Source: Lachnospiraceae bacterium
GTDB lineage: Bacteria; Bacillota; Clostridia; Lachnospirales; Lachnospiraceae
Length of the DNA: 64,000 nt
Reading direction: 5' to 3'
Assembly (NCBI GenBank): GCA_017460885.1
Contig: JAFUAB010000022.1
Span: forward strand, 103,422-167,421
Part shown: positions 58,718 through 64,000 of the stretch, one piece after another
How the letters are laid out: each line of letters begins with the position of its first letter
Position numbering within the stretch: the stretch's first letter is position 1
Program-made: the position numbers and the translations under genes
The notes under the pieces: model-generated
Databases searched by the model: none
The model's input: the letters and a program-made list of their open reading frames with translations, nothing else
What the model was told of the DNA's origin: nothing

Positions 58718-59221
58718 ATGGATATTCAGAATCCTGTATTGAGACGATATGAGGACAATCTTAATGTCTGCGGGCTTGGAGTCATTATACTCAGCGCATG
58801 GGATATTCTTAAGATCGTCATGGAGATTTTGACGGAGACAAGGGAATTTGTTTCCGAATTGTTTGAGAAATATGAAGAATTGGGAAGAGGAGCCGTGACT
58901 GCGGGTATTGTCGTTGGTTATGCGATTGTTTTTGTGGGACTGGTACTGGTTTTTCTGGTGCATCTATATATCGGCCGTAACGCTTCAAGGGCCGCAAAGA
59001 GACAGCCGTATAAAAAAGGATATTATGTCTGGACGATTATTTTGCTGATATTTGCAGTTATCGGATTGTTTAGCTATACGCGTTCATTCCGGGATACAGA
59101 GAACATTGATACCACTATCGTCTCGTTGATCGTGGAGCTTACGAACATTTATATTCTTGGAAACGTGGTGGTATATACCCGCAAGATCAGAGCGTTCGAC
59201 AGGGCGCAGACACAGGAGTGA
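58718..59221 (+). CDS. Small integral membrane protein of unknown function
   Basis: 167 residues. AAGGAAAG is before the ATG. Four hydrophobic segments are visible (about 17-38, 66-88, 105-122 and 134-153), with a charged stretch RNASRAAKRQPYKKGYY between the second and third. I do not recognise a family. It is the first gene of a run of closely spaced genes; the next start is seven bases after its stop. The MITE-like element directly upstream may provide its promoter (TATAAT at 58674). Confidence 0.7.
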   Translation: MDIQNPVLRRYEDNLNVCGLGVIILSAWDILKIVMEILTETREFVSELFEKYEELGRGAVTAGIVVGYAIVFVGLVLVFLVHLYIGRNASRAAKRQPYKKGYYVWTIILLIFAVIGLFSYTRSFRDTENIDTTIVSLIVELTNIYILGNVVVYTRKIRAFDRAQTQE

Positions 59222-59228
59222 GATAATC

Positions 59229-60323
59229 ATGCAGGAAGATTTTCATTATTATGCTACATATTGTGCAGCATATCTGGCAGGGTATGATCATGATGAGAGC
59301 CTTAGGATAGCCTACAGTGCCCAGTTCGTGGATCTTTGTACGAGAACACTGCTCGCAAAGATAAAAGCCCCGTCTAACGCTGCAACCACTCAGATGCAGC
59401 TTGAGCTTATGGATGCAAGAACCGATCCGGTGGGGCTTCAGGACATTACCAGGATATGGTCATCCTTCCATTTTTTGCCAAAGGATCTGTATGCAAAGAA
59501 GGAGAAATGCTCCAAGTCATATCTGGATAAATACAGGTTGATCTGCGGCCCGAATGGCGAGCTTGTCGCAAAGACCGTTGAGCTTGCAAAGGGAAAGCCG
59601 CTGGAATCGGTCGGCATTGCGATGCATGTCCTTGCCGATACCTGGGCACACGCCAACTTTGCAGGGACGCCGTCGCTGGTCATCAACAATACAAATTATT
59701 ACTTTTATGAGCTGTTTCCGGCTGGAGACGGCTACAGAGAGAAGCAGATAACCTTTGTGCATAAGACTTCAGCGCCCGATGATCTCGATAACAGCATATA
59801 TACAAGCAGTATCTATCAGACCAACGAGAATTCCATTATGAACCTCGGCCACGGAAGGGCGGGACATCTGCCTGACTACAGCTTTGTGAGGTACAAATAT
59901 CTGCCTATGTGGGGAGAATATGAGGAGCTCATCAAGGATAATCCGAGCGACTATGTCAAAGCCTTTTCGCAGATGATATATGCGATGAAGTTTATCAGGG
60001 GCGATTATTCGACGTTTGAAACGGATAAATACGATATGCAGGCGGCAGAGCCTTATATTGACAGGATACATGGGATCATCGAGAAGAGACAGCTTCTTGC
60101 CAGCGCCGACTGGAAGGCTTTCGGCGAGGATCTGTCGGGACAGACGATCGAAGACCACGTGATGGATAAGTATTTTGACGAGTATATCGGAAGCTCCGAT
60201 AAGGAGAATACTTTTATCGGCAGATTTACAAGGGGAGCCATCGCTCACAAGGGTATGGTGATAAGTGCCATTCAGAAGTCCGGAAATAAGCTTGCTGGCT
60301 TTACGAAGTTGGCTAAACGGTAG
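59229..60323 (+). CDS. Uncharacterised protein with a HxxxDxxxH metal-site-like motif
   Basis: 364 residues from ATG 59229, with GGAGTGAG upstream; the frame opening at 59157 runs through the previous gene. No signal peptide or membrane helix. The opening QEDFHYYATYCAAYLAGY resembles a family I believe is listed as DUF6765, but I cannot confirm this. The segment HVLADTWAHANFAG has the His-x3-Asp-x3-His pattern seen in zinc-dependent phospholipase C-like folds, and other His (DFHYY, GHGRAGH) could complete a metal site. A metal-dependent hydrolase is possible. Sandwiched between two membrane-protein genes in one likely operon. Confidence 0.72.
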   Translation: MQEDFHYYATYCAAYLAGYDHDESLRIAYSAQFVDLCTRTLLAKIKAPSNAATTQMQLELMDARTDPVGLQDITRIWSSFHFLPKDLYAKKEKCSKSYLDKYRLICGPNGELVAKTVELAKGKPLESVGIAMHVLADTWAHANFAGTPSLVINNTNYYFYELFPAGDGYREKQITFVHKTSAPDDLDNSIYTSSIYQTNENSIMNLGHGRAGHLPDYSFVRYKYLPMWGEYEELIKDNPSDYVKAFSQMIYAMKFIRGDYSTFETDKYDMQAAEPYIDRIHGIIEKRQLLASADWKAFGEDLSGQTIEDHVMDKYFDEYIGSSDKENTFIGRFTRGAIAHKGMVISAIQKSGNKLAGFTKLAKR

Positions 60324-60340
60324 ACAGCAGAGGTGTAGAT

Positions 60341-60877
60341 ATGAACGGTTTTCAGAGAATAAAAGCTATATTGATCGGATTGCTCATGCTGGCTGTTGCG
60401 ATCCTGTTCATTCTGTTTCCTTCGGATGAAATGTATATGGCCATTGTCTGGCTTCTTTCCGTTGGACTTGCAATAGCGGGGATCAGGGATATCATTTTTT
60501 ACTTCAGAATGGCCAGACATATGATCGGCGGCAAGATGATCCTGATACAGGGAGTGATAATACTGGATTTTGCCCTTATTACGGGGTCTCTTGCGGACGT
60601 TCCCAAGATATACATTCTTTTATACCTGATCGGGATCCATGCTTTTTCGGGTGTTGTAGAGGTGCTCAGAGCCATGGAAGCCAAAAGGACCGTTGATGGC
60701 CCGTGGAAGCTGAAATTCGGGCATGGTCTCGTAAACCTGGGATTGGCTATGGCATGTCTGATCTTTATCAGACATTCCAACACGGCTATCATGATCTACA
60801 GCATAGGACTTATATACTCGGCAATCGTCAGGATATTCGGCGCATTTCAGAGGACATCGTTTATTCTCATCGAATGA
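60341..60877 (+). CDS. DUF308/HdeD-like membrane protein
   Basis: 178 residues with six hydrophobic helices in pairs, typical of the DUF308 (HdeD) family. Seen: LIGLLMLAVAILFILFPSDEMYMAIVW (residues split in two helices), GLAIAGIRDIIFYF, MILIQGVIILDFALI, and a final IYSIGLIYSAIVRIFGA. Members are linked to acid stress in enterics, but the role here is unknown. AGAGGTG precedes the ATG. It follows the preceding gene by 17 bases. Confidence 0.75.
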   Translation: MNGFQRIKAILIGLLMLAVAILFILFPSDEMYMAIVWLLSVGLAIAGIRDIIFYFRMARHMIGGKMILIQGVIILDFALITGSLADVPKIYILLYLIGIHAFSGVVEVLRAMEAKRTVDGPWKLKFGHGLVNLGLAMACLIFIRHSNTAIMIYSIGLIYSAIVRIFGAFQRTSFILIE

Positions 60878-60971
60878 GCTCTGTATGCCTGAGAAAAAAC
60901 TGATTGGTCCGGCATTTCCTCAGCAGACTCCGGAAGGATGCAAATAAACGAAGAATAACTGGAGAGGTATT

Positions 60972-62156
60972 ATGAAAAGAAAAGTAAACAATTACAAACT
61001 GATCTCAAAAACACGCAGAATTGTAGCTATGATGCTGATCATTACCATGGTCATGGTCAGCGTGGGGATAACGGGATGCGGAAGTACAGCCGGCCCGGGG
61101 GCCCTTTCGGAATACTGGGCGGCGGATTCCGCTGCGGCGGAGAGCCTCAGGAGCTATGTTACCATGGTCACCAATAAACAGGATATGGCAAATTTTATCC
61201 CCGTTGAGGATCGTATCGCAGTCTTTGATATGGACGGTACGCTTACCTGTGAAACCTTTTATACTTATTATGACACGATGATGTTCATCAATTTCTGCCT
61301 GACGGATCATCCGGAGAGAGTAAACGATGAACTGAAGGCTGCTGCTGCGGAAATAAGACCCGGCTATACGGCGGGAGAGGAGCTGGCGAGGAACTTTGCC
61401 AAAGCCTATGCCGGAATGACCATTCAGGAGCTCTATGATTACGCAGTGGAATTCGGAGAAAAGCAGACAGACAGCTTCCGGAATATGCGCTACAAAGACG
61501 GCTTCTATCTGCCGATGGTAGAGGTTGTGAAGTACCTCTACGACAACGACTTTACCATATATGTGGTCAGTGGTACCGAGCGCACCACATCCAGAGCCAT
61601 AGTGGCCAATTCCCCTATTAGCGAATATGTATCTCCCGCACATGTGATCGGAACCGAATTCGAGGTAAAGCAAAGGGGATACGAGGACGTTCCGTCAAAT
61701 ATGGATTACAAATATTCTGACGGTGATGATCTTGTATTTTCCGGCGGTTTTATACAAAAAAACTTAAATTCCAATAAGTCCATAGTTATAGAAAGAGAGA
61801 TAGGAACCCGCCCGGTGCTTGCCTTCGGCAACAGCGGCAGCGATACCAGTATGATGAATTATGTTCTGGATTCGAGAAATCCTTATCCCTCACAGGCATA
61901 TATGGTTGTGGCGGATGACGATGTGCGTGAGTGGGGCAAGCAGGATTGGGCAGAGAAGTCTGCAGACTATATAGAGAAGGGATACGTTCCGATATCCATG
62001 AAGAACGATTTCGTCAAGATCTATCCGGATACAATAACCAAATCGGATACACAGTTTGTGGAGCCTGAGACTGATCTGGATCTGGCTGCGTTTAATAACG
62101 TGATCTGTTTTGAGGATTATCTGTCCAGCCCGGATTTCCGTCAATTGTGCGGATAA
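60972..62156 (+). CDS. HAD-family phosphatase lipoprotein
   Basis: 394 residues. Lipoprotein signal with lipobox ITGC (Cys near 36), so it lies outside the membrane. HAD motifs are clear: motif I FDMDGTLTCE (Asp nucleophile and second Asp), motif II VVSGTER, a Lys candidate around KQRGYED, and motif IV AFGNSGSDTSMM. The length and position of the cap fit the family of haloacid-dehalogenase-like secreted phosphatases. Substrate unknown. GGAGAGG precedes the ATG. A very small lipoprotein gene follows 33 bases later. Confidence 0.87.
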   Translation: MKRKVNNYKLISKTRRIVAMMLIITMVMVSVGITGCGSTAGPGALSEYWAADSAAAESLRSYVTMVTNKQDMANFIPVEDRIAVFDMDGTLTCETFYTYYDTMMFINFCLTDHPERVNDELKAAAAEIRPGYTAGEELARNFAKAYAGMTIQELYDYAVEFGEKQTDSFRNMRYKDGFYLPMVEVVKYLYDNDFTIYVVSGTERTTSRAIVANSPISEYVSPAHVIGTEFEVKQRGYEDVPSNMDYKYSDGDDLVFSGGFIQKNLNSNKSIVIEREIGTRPVLAFGNSGSDTSMMNYVLDSRNPYPSQAYMVVADDDVREWGKQDWAEKSADYIEKGYVPISMKNDFVKIYPDTITKSDTQFVEPETDLDLAAFNNVICFEDYLSSPDFRQLCG

Positions 62157-62189
62157 CCGTAACAATGAAGAGGATCAATAAGTTGGAAA

Positions 62190-62510
62190 ATGAAGTCTTT
62201 GTGCAATGAAGTGACCGGGACCTGTACTGTAGCGTCAAGGTTAAAAGCATATCTGTTGATCGCATGCCTGCTTGGTGCATGCCTGCTCACTTCATGCGCT
62301 TCTTCGGACGAGATCCGGGAGGCGCGTATAGAAAAATACGAGGAATTTGCCGACTATGTCGAACTGCCGGATCGATATTACAGCGATTACGATGATTACG
62401 ATGACTATGAGTACGACATTCCGCTGCGTCTGATCAAATACCGGATCCGTAAGGCCAAGAAGGAGAGCATGCAAGCCGAGAGGGAAGAATCCCGGAAAAA
62501 GCGAGATTAA
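62190..62510 (+). CDS. Small lipoprotein, unknown function
   Basis: 106 residues. A lipobox LLTSC (Cys near 36) follows a hydrophobic stretch LLIACLLGACLLTS. The mature part is tiny: acidic DDYDDYEYD then a basic helix (RLIKYRIRKAKKESMQAEREESRKKRD, seen in pieces). I do not recognise a family. The ribosome site at ATG 62190 is weak, so the start could be further in. Beside the HAD lipoprotein and probably co-transcribed. Confidence 0.55.
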   Translation: MKSLCNEVTGTCTVASRLKAYLLIACLLGACLLTSCASSDEIREARIEKYEEFADYVELPDRYYSDYDDYDDYEYDIPLRLIKYRIRKAKKESMQAEREESRKKRD

Positions 62511-62551
62511 TCAGCGCGGAGACCTCGAACCTTCGATCGGCTACACTACGT

Positions 62552-62594
62552 AAACCAAAAAGGAGCATACCATTTGGTATGCCCCTTTTGGTTT
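62552..62594 (-). terminator. Terminator hairpin of tRNA-Gly (bidirectional)
   Basis: A long stem: AAACCAAAAAGGAGCATACC pairs with GGTATGCCCCTTTTGGTTT around ATTT. Read on the minus strand it follows the tRNA; read on the plus strand it follows the small lipoprotein gene. Confidence 0.8.
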
Positions 62595-62598
62595 ATAG

Positions 62599-62671
62599 AG
62601 CGCGAGACGGGACTCGAACCCGCGGCCTCGACCTTGGCAAGGTCGCGCTCCACCAACTGAGCCACTCGCGC
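62599..62671 (-). tRNA. tRNA-Gly(GCC)
   Basis: On the minus strand a full cloverleaf: acceptor GCGCGAG with CTCGCGC, D arm GGCTCAGTTGGTGGAGC, anticodon arm CGACC-TTGCCAA-GGTCG (anticodon GCC, glycine), and T arm GCGGG-TTCGAGT-CCCGT. The 3' CCA is not encoded. The overlapping plus-strand ORF is an artefact. Confidence 0.95.
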
Positions 62672-62698
62672 ATGCCGTCTTTGCTTGACGCAAGTAGT

Positions 62699-62727
62699 AT
62701 AATATCAAATTTAAAAATGAATGTCAA
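62699..62727 (-). promoter_or_regulatory. Promoter of tRNA-Gly
   Basis: On the minus strand: TTGACA, 17 bases, TATTAT, about 28 bases upstream of the tRNA. Confidence 0.8.
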
Positions 62728-62814
62728 CAATATTTTTTCCATAATCTATTCCGGATATGGTATTATAAAATCTGTATGGATCGGAATTATAGCTGATCCG
62801 CTGCGGAGGACCTT

Positions 62815-63807
62815 ATGTTCTATTATTTTTTCTCGGGATATCCCAATGTGATGATGGGGATAGGCGCATTATGCGCTTTTGTCCTGACCGCATTCGGACT
62901 TAATAAATTTAAGGACAGGCTGCCTGCCGACGAGGGCAGGGATTTTGCCGTGGACGGTAAGCTCTCCAGAGGAAAGCCGCGCGGAGGCGGTCTGATCTTT
63001 ATTCTGTGTTTTGCGATAGCTACGGTCCTTTTTGCACCGCCGCAGATGGAATACCTTATCTATACGGGCCTGATCGTTGCGGAGATGCTCACGGGTTTCC
63101 TGGATGATGCATCGAGCGTGCCCTGGGGCAGATATAAAAAGGGTATTCTGGATCTGATAGTAGCGCTGATCATCGCATATACGTATGTACATTATAACGG
63201 ATGCGATATAATCATCGGATTTCTGGATACCACTGTAACCCTTAACAGATGGGTCTTATACGCCCTGGCTGCATTCATGGTCTTTGTTTCCATCAATGTC
63301 ACCAACTGTGCGGATGGAGTGGACGGACTGTCCGGTACACTTGTACTGGTAACGATCTTAAGCTTTATTGCAATAGATATTTATAATAATCCCGTTTTTT
63401 CGGGCGGATACGGCAACCTTGGCAGGTTTACCTTTCCTTCGCTGTTTTTTGTATCATCCATACTGGCTTATCTGTGGTTCAATGCACCTCCGAGCTCACT
63501 TCTGATGGGAGATGCCGGATCACGTGCAATGGGAGTCTTTATCGCTGTGATCGCGCTTAAGAGTAAGCTTCCGCTGCTTTATTTTGTGTTTGCCATCATG
63601 CTGATACTTGATGGCGGTCTTGGCCTGGTCAAGATAATGATCATCAAGGTGTTCAAGAGGAACCCGCTTTCACGGATACGTACGCCCCTGCATGATCATG
63701 TACGCAAAAATATCACCAACACCTGGTCGAACGAACAGGTCGATATGAGATTTGCGATAATACAGGGAATTGCTTCCACCGTATATGTCTTTTTGTTCCT
63801 GAGATAG
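62815..63807 (+). CDS. MraY-like phospho-N-acetylmuramoyl-pentapeptide transferase (divergent)
   Basis: 330 residues with about ten membrane helices. MraY/WecA family: transfers a phospho-sugar to the undecaprenyl carrier. Seen: SRGKPRGGGLIF, GFLDDASSVPWGRYKKG, NCADGVDGLSG, LLMGDAGSRAMG and the C-terminal RTPLHDHVRK. Differences from standard MraY: the Lys in DDxxK is absent (DDASS) and HHH is HDH. It stands alone, far from a dcw cluster, so it may be an accessory transferase rather than the housekeeping enzyme. GGAGG lies before the ATG. Confidence 0.82.
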   Translation: MFYYFFSGYPNVMMGIGALCAFVLTAFGLNKFKDRLPADEGRDFAVDGKLSRGKPRGGGLIFILCFAIATVLFAPPQMEYLIYTGLIVAEMLTGFLDDASSVPWGRYKKGILDLIVALIIAYTYVHYNGCDIIIGFLDTTVTLNRWVLYALAAFMVFVSINVTNCADGVDGLSGTLVLVTILSFIAIDIYNNPVFSGGYGNLGRFTFPSLFFVSSILAYLWFNAPPSSLLMGDAGSRAMGVFIAVIALKSKLPLLYFVFAIMLILDGGLGLVKIMIIKVFKRNPLSRIRTPLHDHVRKNITNTWSNEQVDMRFAIIQGIASTVYVFLFLR

Positions 63808-63820
63808 CACAATTGAACTA

Positions 63821-63849
63821 TTGCATATAATTCCCGTAGAATATATAAT
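63821..63849 (+). promoter_or_regulatory. Sigma-A promoter at right edge
   Basis: TTGCAT, 17 bases, TATAAT. It drives the leader RNA that runs off the window. Confidence 0.65.
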
Positions 63850-63869
63850 AAGAACAGTTACTGATTGAA

Positions 63870-64000
63870 GCGATAGCAAACCCCCATCTGAGATGGGGGA
63901 ACCGGCAAAGCCGTGGCGTTGCGTAGAGTATAAAAGAAAAACCTCCAGTGATAGAATAATGTGGGTTTCGCGATCCACAACTATCAAAGGAGGTATCCAC
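63870..64000 (+). mobile_element. Probable left end of an IS200/IS605-type element with RBS-hiding leader (partial)
   Basis: Three hairpins in a row: CCCCCAT-CTGAG-ATGGGGG (63881-63899), CGGC-AAA-GCCG (63903-63913), and a compound hairpin in which ACCTCC (63941-63946) and TGATAG (63949-63954) pair with CTATCA (63981-63986) and GGAGGT (63989-63994), around an inner GTGGGT/ATCCAC stem. The pairing covers the ribosome binding site AAAGGAGG. A start codon would fall just beyond the window. IS200 transposase mRNA is known for such an inhibitory leader; the family call is inference, as no coding sequence is visible. Confidence 0.4.

Noticed and set aside
62579-62851. Plus-strand ORF across the tRNA
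   Set aside because: It reads through the antisense strand of tRNA-Gly(GCC) and its promoter.

Overview
The window reads as a chromosomal stretch from a low-to-moderate GC Gram-positive anaerobe of the Clostridia, most likely a Lachnospiraceae member of the Butyrivibrio type. The reasons are the giant CnaB-repeat wall proteins with a VLGARR..SPxTGD tail, DUF1836 and DegV proteins, a sufCBDSU operon with SufU, a pheB-hom-aspartokinase cluster, hybrid histidine kinases with REC-GGDEF-EAL proteins, consensus sigma-A promoters and strong AGGAGG ribosome binding sites. The genus call is inference. No sequence search was possible.

Layout. 1-26133: two enormous wall-anchored surface proteins in tandem. 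The first is cut by the left edge and has 30 CnaB units in view. The second is complete, about 5371 residues, with a signal peptide, a choice-of-anchor-A-like module, pilin-like modules, 31 CnaB units and a sorting signal. Both end in similar terminator hairpins. 26278-28846: a membrane-anchored FKBP-type foldase and glyA. 28847-33506: a small MITE-like repeat, DUF1836, a HlyIII-type membrane protein, DUF1653, and a DegV/lipid-kinase pair. 33693-36895: pheB, hom and aspartate kinase. 36961-37367: a promoter, an ORF-free structured transcript and a terminator, a strong candidate noncoding RNA. 37448-44557: a probable Fe-S cluster operon of DUF134 regulator, sufC, sufB, sufD, sufS, sufU and a membrane-anchored NagZ-like protein that has lost its catalytic residues.

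44617-51610 holds sensory and ion-transport genes: a hybrid histidine kinase downstream of trkH, a divergent trkA, and a REC-GGDEF-EAL protein with degenerate motifs. 51908-58300: a lipoprotein, a methyl-accepting chemotaxis protein and a large MscS-type channel with a sensor-like N-terminus. 58301-58678: two different MITE-like elements back to back. 58718-62510: small membrane proteins, a metal-site-bearing protein of unknown role, a HAD-family lipoprotein and a tiny lipoprotein. 62599-62671: tRNA-Gly(GCC) on the minus strand with a clear promoter and terminator. 62815-63807: a divergent MraY-like transferase. The right edge carries a promoter followed by a leader RNA that can hide its own ribosome binding site, resembling the left end of an IS200/IS605-type element.

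The most promising points are the unassigned RNA at 36995-37367, the DUF134-led suf operon with two perfect palindromes in its promoter, the two MITE families (one sitting flush against stop codons twice), and the giant adhesin pair with its internal hexapeptide minisatellite.
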